A stretch of 64,000 nucleotides of DNA from SAR92 clade bacterium H921 (GCA_025153755.1 JAOALD010000001.1:62001-126000), one strand, 5' to 3'; shown: positions 36,505 through 45,974, counted from the first letter of the stretch. The notes: generated from the sequence alone by a model not told the origin. Made by a program: numbers and translations.

Positions 36505-37683
36505 ATGGCTGTTATTAACACAAATATCGCCGCGACAATGACCACCAACGCGCTGGCGCGAAATGATCGAGACATGGCTGCTACTATGGAGCGTCTTTCT
36601 ACAGGAAAAAGCATTAACTCTGCTAAAGATGATGCTGCAGGACTGGCTGTATCCTCACGCATGACCGCACAAATAAAAGGTGTTGACCAGGCGGTTCAAA
36701 ACGCCGGTGATGCTATTAGCATGATTCAGACTGCTGATGGCGCATCCATCGAGATTGGCAATATGATGCAACGTATGCGTGAACTTGCAGTTCAAGCATC
36801 TAATGGCACGGTGACGTCTACCGATCAGAGTAGTCTCAACCTAGAATTTGTCCAGTTGCGTACCGAGATTGAGCGAGTTGCAAATCAAACTCAATGGAAT
36901 GGTGAAAATGTCCTTAGCGGTACAGCGGGAACCTCTAGCAATGGCACCGCAGTGTTCCAAGTAGGCGCCAATTCATTACAGACTATGAGCGTTGCTTTTG
37001 GCGACTGGAACCTCAACGCATCAACCACTGATGTTGCCGGTGTTGAAGCTGTCTATGATTTCTCTATTACTGACGCACAGGTCGCGGCTTTGGCCGGCGA
37101 TTTTGTTATCAGTGACGGTCAAAATACAGTCACCCTTGACGCAACTACTGTTGGCGCTCTGACTACTGTGGCAGGTTTAGCTGCTGCGATTGAGGCAGAT
37201 GGGTCATTGACCCGGCTAACGACGTCAGATGGCACAGACAAATTAACCCTTACTTATAATGATGCTGCAGTTGTAACTGTACCCCCCACAATTTCAGAGA
37301 ATGACTCCGCACAGGTTGTTTCTGAAACTACGGCGGGAGTTACTGCACTAAATAGTGTCTATGGCACTGACCTATCAGCTATCGCAATTGATACCGACGC
37401 TGGTGCTAATAGCGCTATTGCTTCCTTAGATACAGCTATTAATGGTATTAACGCTCAGCGTGCCGTTTTTGGCGCAGGCATGAATAGACTCGAATACGCG
37501 ATTGATAACCTGACCAATGTCTCGCAAAATGCATCTGCTTCGCGCAGTCGTGTTGAAGATGCCGATTACGCCGCCGAGACCACAGAACTGGCCCGCACGC
37601 AAATTATCCAACAAGCTGGCACAGCCATGCTTACCCAGGCTAATCAGCAAGCCCAGTCCGTGTTAGCCCTACTTAAAGGCTAA
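36505..37683 (+). CDS. Flagellin 1 (longest of three)
   Basis: A 392-residue flagellin. The N-terminal D0/D1 region has MAVINTNIAATMTTNAL and DDAAGLAVSSRMTAQIKG. The C-terminal D1/D0 has SRVEDADYAAETTELARTQI and ends QANQQAQSVLALLKG. The central part is about 100 residues longer than in the other two copies and contains a Flagellin_IN-like repeat around VISDGQNTVTLDATTVGALTTVAGLAAAIEADG, broken here only for description. Start ATG 36505 has GGAG upstream. Unlike flagellins 2 and 3 it is preceded by a sigma-54 promoter, so it is likely made earlier, as FlaA is in Vibrio. Confidence 0.93.
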   Translation: MAVINTNIAATMTTNALARNDRDMAATMERLSTGKSINSAKDDAAGLAVSSRMTAQIKGVDQAVQNAGDAISMIQTADGASIEIGNMMQRMRELAVQASNGTVTSTDQSSLNLEFVQLRTEIERVANQTQWNGENVLSGTAGTSSNGTAVFQVGANSLQTMSVAFGDWNLNASTTDVAGVEAVYDFSITDAQVAALAGDFVISDGQNTVTLDATTVGALTTVAGLAAAIEADGSLTRLTTSDGTDKLTLTYNDAAVVTVPPTISENDSAQVVSETTAGVTALNSVYGTDLSAIAIDTDAGANSAIASLDTAINGINAQRAVFGAGMNRLEYAIDNLTNVSQNASASRSRVEDADYAAETTELARTQIIQQAGTAMLTQANQQAQSVLALLKG

Positions 37684-37746
37684 GTCTCATTGGATGAGCA
37701 CCGCCTCTGGCTAACAGTTACTAGCTAACGGTTAAGTTATGTAGAC

Positions 37747-37774
37747 CAACAACCCCCTCAGCCAGGGGTTGTTG
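37747..37774 (+). terminator. Hairpin after flagellin 1
   Basis: CAACAACCCC at 37747-37756 pairs with GGGGTTGTTG at 37765-37774 around an 8-base loop, 63 bases after the flagellin 1 stop. It lacks a T-run. The remaining part of the 329-base gap holds the flagellin 2 promoter. Confidence 0.55.
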
Positions 37775-37908
37775 CGTCTCTGGTTATGCAAAAATACGTA
37801 GGCTCCTCATGGAGTAACGATACCTACAGCCTCTTACAGTCCCTCTGCATCTGCATTCAATTCGTTTTAGTACTGCTATTAACTTTTAGCTCTCTCGTTA
37901 AAAAGTAT

Positions 37909-37935
37909 TCAAGTTTATTTAGGTCATGTCGATGT
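37909..37935 (+). promoter_or_regulatory. Sigma-28 promoter of flagellin 2
   Basis: TCAAGTTT at 37909-37916, an 11-base spacer and GTCGATGT at 37928-37935 fit the sigma-28 pattern with one change in the -35 and a few in the -10. It is about 75 bases upstream of the flagellin 2 start. Confidence 0.65.
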
Positions 37936-38012
37936 TCAAGGTATGAGCATGTTATGCACCAACGACTTGCCAAATGGTTTACACATTTTTTACACGAAAG
38001 AGGATTTTTACA

Positions 38013-38894
38013 ATGGCTGTTATCAATACAAATGTCGCCGCAACTATTACGGCAAATGCACTAACAAAGAACGATCGCGATATGACTCAAACCATGGAGC
38101 GATTAGCAACAGGTAAGCGAATTAATTCTGCAGCTGATGATGCTGCTGGTCTCGCAATTGCCTCCAAAATGACTTCGCAGATTCGCGGTCTAGATCAGGC
38201 GGTTAGAAATGGCAATGACGCCATCTCTATGCTGCAAACTGCTGACGGCGCCATGATCGAAGTGAGCAATATGATGCAACGTATGCGTGAATTGGCAGTT
38301 CAGGGTGGTAACGGCACTCTGTCGACCGCTGACTTAACTGCTCTAAATACTGAATTCGTTGCCTTGCGTACTGAAATCGATCGCATCGCTGACAATACAC
38401 AGTGGAATGGCGATAATCTGCTTGATGGCTCTGCCGGAACCGGGGGCGTGGTTAGTTTCCAGGTTGGATATGAAGCAGACCAAACTATTTCTGTCCACCT
38501 CGGCGACCTTAACCTAGCTGCGGGTGCCACTGCCCAGGTGACCACATCTGGTTCAGAAGTCGCTGGTGGTATTCTGGCTGCGGATCTTTCAGCCATTACT
38601 ATTACAACATCGACTTTGGCTAACACGCAGGTAACGGCACTTGACGCTGCTATCGCTGGTCTTGACTCACAGCGTGCAACCCTTGGTTCAGCAATCAATA
38701 CTTTGGAGTTCGCGGTCGATAACCTCGCTAACGTCTCTCAAAATACCTCTGCGTCTCGCAGTCGTATTGAAGATGCTGACTATGCGTCTGAGACTACTGA
38801 ACTTGCGCGCACGCAGATTATTGCGCAAGCTGGTACAGCAATGCTGTCACAGGCAAATCAGCAAGCTCAGAGCGTTTTGGCTCTACTTAAGTAA
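38013..38894 (+). CDS. Flagellin 2
   Basis: A 293-residue flagellin with a complete N-terminal domain (MAVINTNVAATITANAL, RINSAADDAAGLAIASKM) and C-terminal domain (SRIEDADYASETTELARTQI, ending SVLALLK). The central variable part is short, about 90 residues, with no Flagellin_IN insert, so the filament surface should be thinner than for flagellin 1. It is very close to flagellin 3 in the D0/D1 parts, which points to tandem duplication. The ATG at 38013 has AGAGGA upstream. A strong terminator follows. Confidence 0.94.
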   Translation: MAVINTNVAATITANALTKNDRDMTQTMERLATGKRINSAADDAAGLAIASKMTSQIRGLDQAVRNGNDAISMLQTADGAMIEVSNMMQRMRELAVQGGNGTLSTADLTALNTEFVALRTEIDRIADNTQWNGDNLLDGSAGTGGVVSFQVGYEADQTISVHLGDLNLAAGATAQVTTSGSEVAGGILAADLSAITITTSTLANTQVTALDAAIAGLDSQRATLGSAINTLEFAVDNLANVSQNTSASRSRIEDADYASETTELARTQIIAQAGTAMLSQANQQAQSVLALLK

Positions 38895-38930
38895 GCTATG
38901 CAGTAACTCTCTCTGGGAGTCTGACAACGA

Positions 38931-38963
38931 AAAAAACCCGATATTAGTTATCGGGTTTTTTTT
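38931..38963 (+). terminator. Intrinsic terminator of flagellin 2
   Basis: AAAAAACCCGATA at 38931-38943 pairs with TATCGGGTTTTTT from 38949, around a 5-base loop, and ends in eight T. The A-rich left flank means it could act in both directions. Confidence 0.92.
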
Positions 38964-39085
38964 CGTTTATGAATATTTAATGCTTTTATACTGTAACGCT
39001 ACATTAAATAAAAAGGCTACAGCCAAAGCGGTATGCCGCTTTGGCAAAAGCCTGCCATTATTCGGCAAATAAATGCCACTTATAC

Positions 39086-39112
39086 TAAAGTATTTAAATT
39101 TGGTGCCGATGT
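39086..39112 (+). promoter_or_regulatory. Sigma-28 promoter of flagellin 3
   Basis: TAAAGTAT at 39086-39093, an 11-base spacer and GCCGATGT at 39105-39112 match the sigma-28 consensus well. It lies about 75 bases upstream of the flagellin 3 start. Confidence 0.82.
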
Positions 39113-39188
39113 AAATATTGACGGAGTAGCTAGGCACCTTCATTTAGCTGGCAACGTTACTTTAAACTTTCATCATAGGAATTAAATA

Positions 39189-40058
39189 ATGGCTACTATA
39201 AACACAAACGTTGGAGCACAAATTTCGGCAAATGCTCTGGCTCAAAATGACAGAGCTATGACACAAGCAATGGAACGATTAGCTACAGGTAAGAGAATTA
39301 ACTCTGCATCTGATGACGCTGCTGGTCTCGCTATTGCGTCTAAGTTAACGTCACAGGTCAAAGGTCTAGATCAAGCGGTCAGAAACGGTAATGATGCAAT
39401 CTCCTTGGTCCAGACTGCTGATGGCGCAATGGCTGAGGTAGGAAATATGCTGCAGCGTATGCGTGAACTGTCAGTACAATCTGGAACAGGAACTCTATCC
39501 ACCGCAGACCGCACAGCTCTAAACACTGAGTTTGTTGCCCTGAGTACTGAAATCGAGCGCATTGCCGACAACACACAGTGGAATGGCGATAACTTGTTAG
39601 ATGGTTCCGCTGGAGCCAACGGATTAATGACTTTTCAAGTTGGTTATGAAGCAGACCAAACGATCACTGTAAACCTTGGCGATTTGCAGCTCGATGGTGA
39701 CGCAACCTACTCCGCAGGCGCAACTGCTGGCGGTGTTTTTACCAATGATATTGACTCACTTTCCGTCGACACTGCCGCTAATGCCAACCTTGCACTTGCA
39801 GCCATTGATGTGTCTATCGCCGGTTTGGATGCGAAGCGTTCTACTCTGGGTTCAACGTTGAATACATTGGAATTTGCAGTTGATAATTTGGCTAATGCCT
39901 CTCAAAATGCTTCGGCCGCCCGGAGTCGTATCGAAGATGCAGACTACGCACTCGAGACTACTGAACTAGCGCGCACACAGATTATTGCGCAGGCTGCTAC
40001 AGCTATGCTTTCACAGGCTAATCAGCAAACTATGTCAGTGATGGCACTGCTTAAATAA
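39189..40058 (+). CDS. Flagellin 3
   Basis: A 289-residue flagellin, the shortest of the three. N-terminal MATINTNVGAQISANAL and C-terminal SRIEDADYALETTELARTQI with a QTMSVMALLK end are conserved. The central region, about 85 residues, differs from flagellin 2 mainly around residues 165-200. The start at 39189 is preceded by AGGAAT. It has its own sigma-28 promoter and its own terminator, so its dose can differ from the other two flagellins. Confidence 0.94.
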   Translation: MATINTNVGAQISANALAQNDRAMTQAMERLATGKRINSASDDAAGLAIASKLTSQVKGLDQAVRNGNDAISLVQTADGAMAEVGNMLQRMRELSVQSGTGTLSTADRTALNTEFVALSTEIERIADNTQWNGDNLLDGSAGANGLMTFQVGYEADQTITVNLGDLQLDGDATYSAGATAGGVFTNDIDSLSVDTAANANLALAAIDVSIAGLDAKRSTLGSTLNTLEFAVDNLANASQNASAARSRIEDADYALETTELARTQIIAQAATAMLSQANQQTMSVMALLK

Positions 40059-40094
40059 TAAGCGACCAATACGAGCCCGTCCTCGCTCGTGGGA

Positions 40095-40128
40095 CCCCGG
40101 TGCTATTCGTAGCACCGGGGTTTTTTTA
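40095..40128 (+). terminator. Intrinsic terminator of flagellin 3
   Basis: CCCCGGTGCT at 40095-40104 pairs with AGCACCGGGG at 40111-40120 around ATTCGT, followed by seven T. It also separates the flagellins from the convergent fliD. Confidence 0.93.
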
Positions 40129-40154
40129 TTGTATACGCTAGGTTTTACTCGCTA

Positions 40155-41573
40155 TTACGAATCATAGGCTTTAGAAAGTGATTCCAGCTGACCTTCCAGA
40201 TAATCTTTGGTGGTATCCATGCTCGCTATTAAGGACTCCATAGCACTGAATTGAGTTAAATAACGTTGATAGACACTTTCCATACGTGCTTCTAGTTTTA
40301 CCAATTCATCTTTGTAATCTTGCAACTCATCTTTGGCATTACTGGTTCGGGTCGTCAGTACGCCGGTGTTATCACTAAAGTCCTCCAAGATCGTGGCAAT
40401 ATCCTGCGACAGACCTTTACTCGCGGTATCATAAAGATTCTGATCACTAGTATTGGCCGACAGCATCATGACCACGTCATCGTAATTGGCGGCAACAACG
40501 TTATCGTATGTGCTTTCATCCAGAGTTAGATTGCCCACCTTATCGAGACTGACACCCAGATCTCTAAGTGCATTAACACTGCCAGATGAGCTAGACGAAT
40601 CTGCAAACATCGCCGTGCGAATCTGGCTTCGCAGATAGCGCACTAGCGAGGTGTCGTCAGACAGTGCACCACCTAACTCTGCTTCAGAACCCTCTGCCGT
40701 CAGCTCGGTAAAAAGAGTATTTAAATCATTGTAGGTGGTTACCACATTTTCAAGGTTTGTCTTCAATGTTGTCTTGTCACTGACAATATTTAACCTGACC
40801 GATGTTTCTGTTGTCTTTGTCAGCGCCATAGTGACGCCTTCAATTACATCAGATATTTCATTACTATTTCTAGTAACCGTGAGACCATCAAAATTAATAA
40901 TTGAATCCTGAGCTGACTGCAATGTATTGCCATTGTCACCAAAACCTAAATCTGGTGTTGAAGTAATAGTGAAGGCTCCTTCACTGCCAGTTGGACCGGA
41001 TAAAATAATTCGGTAGTTGCTACCGCTAATACCAGTATCAACCAAACTCGCCGTTACCCCGGTACTGGCGGCATTAATCGCAGATACCACACCTGCCGGT
41101 GTTGCAGAAGAGACGGTCACCGCCGTGGTAGTAGTTGAACTACTACCCACCGCGATGGAAATATCGAAAGAGCTCGAATGTAATGTTGCCTCCGTCGATG
41201 TGTACTGATCTGAGATCATGCGTTTTTCTTGGGCCAGCTGGCTCACAGTAATATCGTAAGCACCATTGGCAGCCGAGCCATCAAGCGCAGTTAAATTAAT
41301 CACGGATGTGTCAGAGGAGCTCCCTGTGCTGGTTGCTAGTTCGTCGGCATCATTTAGCTGCTCAAAGGCTTTTTGTAGTAAACCGACCTGATAGGACACC
41401 AATCCATAACCTGAGATCGATGCTTCGGTAGCAGTAATATCCCGTTCGATTTTTTGTTGTTTGGGTACTTTTTCAACATCCGTCAAATCCTGGGCGAGTT
41501 TAAATACATCCAATCCTGAACCAACGCCCAAGGTAGTTAAAACTTGTGAAGAAACACTGCTGGCTTCAGCCAT
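40155..41573 (-). CDS. fliD: Flagellar filament cap protein FliD
   Basis: A 472-residue FliD (HAP2). The N-terminal FliD_N domain has GVGSGLDVFKLAQDLTDVEK; the middle carries a flagellin IN-like motif; the C-terminal FliD_C ends in a coiled-coil with ELQDYKDELVKLEARMESVYQRYLTQF. It caps the growing filament and folds flagellin subunits. It sits 14 bases behind flgL, at the end of the flg operon, instead of in the usual flaG-fliD-fliS group. No fliS or fliT is found in the window. Confidence 0.92.
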   Translation of the reverse strand: MAEASSVSSQVLTTLGVGSGLDVFKLAQDLTDVEKVPKQQKIERDITATEASISGYGLVSYQVGLLQKAFEQLNDADELATSTGSSSDTSVINLTALDGSAANGAYDITVSQLAQEKRMISDQYTSTEATLHSSSFDISIAVGSSSTTTTAVTVSSATPAGVVSAINAASTGVTASLVDTGISGSNYRIILSGPTGSEGAFTITSTPDLGFGDNGNTLQSAQDSIINFDGLTVTRNSNEISDVIEGVTMALTKTTETSVRLNIVSDKTTLKTNLENVVTTYNDLNTLFTELTAEGSEAELGGALSDDTSLVRYLRSQIRTAMFADSSSSSGSVNALRDLGVSLDKVGNLTLDESTYDNVVAANYDDVVMMLSANTSDQNLYDTASKGLSQDIATILEDFSDNTGVLTTRTSNAKDELQDYKDELVKLEARMESVYQRYLTQFSAMESLIASMDTTKDYLEGQLESLSKAYDS

Positions 41574-41587
41574 TTATCAATTCCTGA

Positions 41588-42511
41588 TCAACGAATATAA
41601 TTAAATAAACTCAACTGTGAGATTTTGGCAAAACTACTCTGGGCCGCTTCCATTGAGAGCAGCTCCGCAGACAACTCAGTCACTGCGGTGGCATAGTCTA
41701 GGTCTTCGACTTGAGACAGCATCGACTGATACCTAAGCTTGGCATCGCTGAGCATATCGCGCTGAGAATCAACCACGCTTAACCGGCTACCCACGTCTGC
41801 TAGGGAAACTGACACCGATGCTGAAAGATCGCTCACCTCGGACAAGCTACGCTGAATAGCACCTGTATTATTGTTTTTTAATGCATCAGCGAAGTCATCG
41901 ATAACCCCAAAAAAACTCACCCTCTGCGTAGTGCCATCAAGTTCCTGACGCACGACACTAGAAAATATATCGCTGCCAGGACGATTCATGTTCAAACGGC
42001 GCTGCTCAGACACGTCCACGGCAATTTGGCGATCATCACCCTGGTAACTGGTGTGTCCAGAAGCGTCTGTGGTAAATGGCATAGTGCTACTCATAGAACC
42101 GGCAAATATATAATTACCGTTGATATCCTGAGTGTTCGCCAACTGCATCAGCCCGTCTTTTAGAGCAGATACCTCTATTGATATAATTTCACGATCTGGA
42201 GCAGATAGGGTGTCAGAACTCGCACGCACGGCAAGTTCGCGCAGGCGTTGCAATATATTATCGGTAGCCAAAATGGCCGCCTCTTCACTGACTAGTCGAT
42301 CATTAACTGTATTGAGGCTCTGCTCATAGACATCCTGTCGCTGGTAAGCTGTATTAAGACGCTGGATTAAACCAACCTTATCTGGATCATCGCTGGACTG
42401 CACAATCTGCTTACCCGTTGCTAGCTGGGCCTGCATTTGCGTGACCTTTGCTTGTTGGGTATTCATCTGAGTAACTGCCTGCTCAAATAATTGTCCGGTA
42501 GAAATTTTCAT
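41588..42511 (-). CDS. flgL: Hook-filament junction protein FlgL
   Basis: A 307-residue HAP3. The N-terminus MKISTGQLFEQAVTQMNTQQAKV and the C-terminus DLDYATAVTELSAELLSMEAAQSSFAKISQLSLFNYIR-type ending are the flagellin-like D0/D1 helices of FlgL. The central part is of normal size. It connects FlgK to the filament. It follows flgK by 11 bases in the same operon and precedes fliD. Confidence 0.93.
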   Translation of the reverse strand: MKISTGQLFEQAVTQMNTQQAKVTQMQAQLATGKQIVQSSDDPDKVGLIQRLNTAYQRQDVYEQSLNTVNDRLVSEEAAILATDNILQRLRELAVRASSDTLSAPDREIISIEVSALKDGLMQLANTQDINGNYIFAGSMSSTMPFTTDASGHTSYQGDDRQIAVDVSEQRRLNMNRPGSDIFSSVVRQELDGTTQRVSFFGVIDDFADALKNNNTGAIQRSLSEVSDLSASVSVSLADVGSRLSVVDSQRDMLSDAKLRYQSMLSQVEDLDYATAVTELSAELLSMEAAQSSFAKISQLSLFNYIR

Positions 42512-42522
42512 CAGTAAATGCC

Positions 42523-45500
42523 TTAACGAATGGCTAGTATGGAATCAAATATCTTTGAAGACATTTGAATAATTTGAGCTGACGCCTGGTAGGCTTGCTG
42601 AAAGCGAATAAGGTCAGCAGCCTCCTGATCCAGGCTAACACCTGATACCTGATCTCGAGAGGAGACAGCCTGGTCATAAACCACTTGCAACGCCTCTTGG
42701 GAAATTTTACCAAGGGTTGCCTTGTTGCCCACTGAACCCACAATGTCAATGTAGCCATCGCTAATTGACCTGCCTCCGCGCAACACAGGTTTGTCTTGCA
42801 GCGCCACAATTAACAGCATGTTACTGTTATCACCAATGCCAGCTTCATTGCCATCAACCTCAAAATGATCACCAGCGGTAGGCGGCGTATTAAAGGAAAG
42901 CGATAGGCTTTGATAGTTGATCTGGTCACCGGCCGCATAATTTCGTGTTGCTACAACAGTGCCAGTAACCGTATCGGTAATGGTGTACTGAGTCGCTGAT
43001 AGGAAATCTACCGTAAATGGTGACTCTGAATTTTCTGACACAGGTGTCTGTGGACGGTTAAAACCAGGAGCAATATTGGCGCTGTTATCACCAGTAACAA
43101 ATACCGCCAACTCTTCTGTAGCCGCGCCATTGATAAAGATGCCTGTGCGCAGTCCTAAGACGCTCAAATCGGCTGGAACACCGCTGGCTCCAAAGGTAAA
43201 ACGCACCTGTTCAGTACTGTGTAACTGTAGGGAGCCGGTAAAGGTTTGATTAGGCTGACCCAGCGTATTACTTGTCGCGCTAGCGTCAGGATTTGACAGA
43301 CTAATATTTTCGCCCTCATGTCCCACCGCATTGGTGATAATTATGCCTCCCTCACGGCTGACATAGGCGCTGACATTGGTAGTCGAGGTCTCGGCATTAA
43401 TGGCCGTTGCAAGGGAGTCAATATTCGCCGGTAAACTGCCATTGCCAATCAAGACACCATTAATACGTATCTGCTCAAGCAGATTAATTTCCTCTGCCGA
43501 GGCTTCGATGCTATTGCTAGCAGTCACGGTAACACCCGTGGCTGATGACTCTGTATTAAGCCAAGCGGCGATAGCGGATGCCGAGCTGCTGTCTCCAGCC
43601 GCCAGGGTTAGTTGGCTTAGGGAGACATCATTTAAAATTAGGGCATCTTGAGCTATCAACTCAAGATCCACCATCGAAGGATTGTCCTGAAATACAATCG
43701 CATCTGTTTTAACCTGAGCATCAATAGTTGTTGTCATAGAACTAACCCCACTGCCATCAGCATTGGGTACGTACTCTTGACGCTCACTACCGCGGGCCAA
43801 AAATCCGTAGGTCATATCTAAATCATGGTAGGCGTCAGCACCAGTAGTATTTAGATAGGTCGAACTGTAACTGCTACCTGCAACAAAACCAGAGTCTGTG
43901 GTCATTAAGGCATTCTGGGTGTCTGTATCTATGCTGTGTCCAAGAATGTGAACACCCTCTTGAGTCATTACCTGAAATCGAAGGTTACTATTTATTGGTA
44001 CCTCCATCATCAGCTCCACATTCTCTGCACCTTGTGGAATAACCAGTGCGGGCTTAAGACTGCTAGGATCAATAGCAACCCCAGCGGCGGAGCTAGAATT
44101 ATTACCCAGATCATAAATATCTTGGCCAAATTCAAAACCCTGCAACACAGATTTCTGTGCAAATTCAAGGCTGACCCGAGACTCTCCAATATTTTGATCG
44201 CTGGCCATGGCTCGCATGCGTGAAGCTGCAGCAATCGCCAAAGGATCGCTCTGTACCATTCTAAAGCCAGCGGCTGGTCGTGAAATTGGGTTTATAAAAA
44301 AGGTGTCGCCATCTCGAGCATTTCCTAGAGACGCAATATTTAAACCCGCGTATTCAAAGTTAGTAGCATTGGGCGGAGAAAATTTAATCTCTCCAGTTTG
44401 CATATCTTCAATACGCCACTGTCGACTTTCAGCCCCCCAACGGATCTCAAAGGGCGCAAATTTAAAGGCTTCAGGGTCAATTACCTCAACTTCAATAGAA
44501 ACATTACTATTCACCGTTGGTGAGTTAACCTCAAACACGGAATCAATACGGAAAAGTTCTCCGCCACGTTCGCCTCGAGCATCCAGTCCCGAGGTATGAA
44601 TTTGATTAACTTCCTGTACGACAGTCTGTGCTAAATAATCAAAACTATTCATGGCAGACCCCAGAGTCTGGCTACGGAAATTAATCAGCCCCCCTAGGGA
44701 GCCACTGCCAACAGTGCTGGCTGCGCGCGGATCCCCATAGGGATCAATCACGATATCGACGCGTCCAGGTTCATTGGGATCAAAGCTCACACCCAAATCA
44801 AACGACTGTCGTCCATTCACTAGCATCGAACCTGAACTGCTACCTAACCGAACATCAACTGCTCCGGTGGCACTTTCAAAGACATGGATTTTACTCAGCG
44901 CCGAAAGGTCACGTAACAGCCGATCACGCTGATCGAGCAACGCCGATGGTTGTTTGTCTAATGAGATTTTCTTACCCAACTGAGTATTTACCGTGACCAG
45001 CTGCTGTGACAGGGTATTAACCGTTTTCACCTCTAATTCAATGCCAGAACGGGTCTCTTGCTCAATCGCACCGAAGTGACCGGCAATTTCTCTAAATCTT
45101 GACGCCAATCCATCTGCATCGCGCAGGAACATGTTACGCTGAATAGTCGAGGCGGGATCGGCGCTTAAATCACTTGCAGTGGCAAAAAATTTGTCCATCG
45201 CACTGGATAGACCAGACGTCTGTGAACCCATTAGATCGACAATACGATTGGCGTATTCGATCATCGGCTGCTGAGTAGACAGTTCACTAGTGCTATTGCG
45301 TAAGCTACTTTCAATGAACTCATCATAGGCTCGCGTAATATTATCTAGGCGAGCGCCAGTACCAATATAAACAGTACCCTGTTGACTGGGCATACCCTCT
45401 GCACTCGTGGTCACCTGGCGCGAGTAACCCTCTGTATTCAGATTGGCTATGTTGTTACTGACGGTGGCTAATGACTGGCGATACAGCTGTGTGGCCCCGG

Positions 45501-45525
45501 CACCAATGGATAAAATATCACTCAT
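42523..45525 (-). CDS. flgK: Hook-filament junction protein FlgK, oversized
   Basis: A 1000-residue HAP1. N-terminal LYRQSLATVSNNIANLNTEGYSRQV and C-terminal SGVSLDQEAADLIRFQQAYQASAQII are diagnostic. Typical FlgK is about 450-680 residues, so there is a large central insert, roughly residues 350-880, rich in Thr/Ser/Asp/Asn with beta-type repeats such as IRINGVLIGNGSLPANIDSLA. Its product should form unusually large outer domains at the junction. The start overlaps the flgJ stop by 4 bases. Confidence 0.93.
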   Translation of the reverse strand: MSDILSIGAGATQLYRQSLATVSNNIANLNTEGYSRQVTTSAEGMPSQQGTVYIGTGARLDNITRAYDEFIESSLRNSTSELSTQQPMIEYANRIVDLMGSQTSGLSSAMDKFFATASDLSADPASTIQRNMFLRDADGLASRFREIAGHFGAIEQETRSGIELEVKTVNTLSQQLVTVNTQLGKKISLDKQPSALLDQRDRLLRDLSALSKIHVFESATGAVDVRLGSSSGSMLVNGRQSFDLGVSFDPNEPGRVDIVIDPYGDPRAASTVGSGSLGGLINFRSQTLGSAMNSFDYLAQTVVQEVNQIHTSGLDARGERGGELFRIDSVFEVNSPTVNSNVSIEVEVIDPEAFKFAPFEIRWGAESRQWRIEDMQTGEIKFSPPNATNFEYAGLNIASLGNARDGDTFFINPISRPAAGFRMVQSDPLAIAAASRMRAMASDQNIGESRVSLEFAQKSVLQGFEFGQDIYDLGNNSSSAAGVAIDPSSLKPALVIPQGAENVELMMEVPINSNLRFQVMTQEGVHILGHSIDTDTQNALMTTDSGFVAGSSYSSTYLNTTGADAYHDLDMTYGFLARGSERQEYVPNADGSGVSSMTTTIDAQVKTDAIVFQDNPSMVDLELIAQDALILNDVSLSQLTLAAGDSSSASAIAAWLNTESSATGVTVTASNSIEASAEEINLLEQIRINGVLIGNGSLPANIDSLATAINAETSTTNVSAYVSREGGIIITNAVGHEGENISLSNPDASATSNTLGQPNQTFTGSLQLHSTEQVRFTFGASGVPADLSVLGLRTGIFINGAATEELAVFVTGDNSANIAPGFNRPQTPVSENSESPFTVDFLSATQYTITDTVTGTVVATRNYAAGDQINYQSLSLSFNTPPTAGDHFEVDGNEAGIGDNSNMLLIVALQDKPVLRGGRSISDGYIDIVGSVGNKATLGKISQEALQVVYDQAVSSRDQVSGVSLDQEAADLIRFQQAYQASAQIIQMSSKIFDSILAIR

Positions 45526-45974
45526 AATTTAATCCCTGAGGCTACCGACGCGTCCGGTCGCACAAGTGGCAGCGACGGATTTTTAATCTGAGGGCTTAAA
45601 GGAAGGCTCGGGCTCATAGTCTGGCCTGCGAGCTGCTTATAAGCCTCCATAGCTTTGGTGCTATTAGTCTGGGTTTTAACCTGTTCGGTCAGCCAGTCGC
45701 CAAGGCCAAATACACCTTTTTGCGACATCACCTGAGAGAGCTCCTCATGGTACATCTGTTCAAAGGTGTCCACGCTTGCAGAACCCATAAGACCGCTTTT
45801 CATCGGCTCGTTAGCTTCGCGCATTGATTTAAATACCATCTGCACAAACATAGCTTCGAACTGACGACCCACTTCTTGTGCAGCACTCTCCTCGTTATTC
45901 TTAGCGCGCGAGCGCAGCTCGCCGAGACCGGCGAAATCAAGATAACTTTTGGCTGACAAGTTCATATCTGTCAC
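45522..45974 (-). CDS. flgJ: Flagellar rod-binding protein FlgJ, single domain
   Basis: A 150-residue FlgJ with only the N-terminal rod-binding domain: QEVGRQFEAMFVQMVFKSMREAN and MYHEELSQVMSQKGVFGLGDWL. Most gammaproteobacterial FlgJ proteins have about 300 residues with a C-terminal glucosaminidase domain that opens the murein for the rod. That domain is absent, and the stop is directly followed by flgK. The start is GTG at 45974, directly after the flgI stop; an ATG three codons later is also possible. Confidence 0.9.
   Translation of the reverse strand: MTDMNLSAKSYLDFAGLGELRSRAKNNEESAAQEVGRQFEAMFVQMVFKSMREANEPMKSGLMGSASVDTFEQMYHEELSQVMSQKGVFGLGDWLTEQVKTQTNSTKAMEAYKQLAGQTMSPSLPLSPQIKNPSLPLVRPDASVASGIKL

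Noticed and set aside
37786-38064. 92-codon frame in the flagellin 1-2 gap
   Set aside because: It covers the sigma-28 promoter and the start of flagellin 2, and resembles no protein.
38300-38698. 132-codon minus-strand frame inside flagellin 2
   Set aside because: Antisense shadow of a conserved flagellin; similar shadows occur in flagellin 3.
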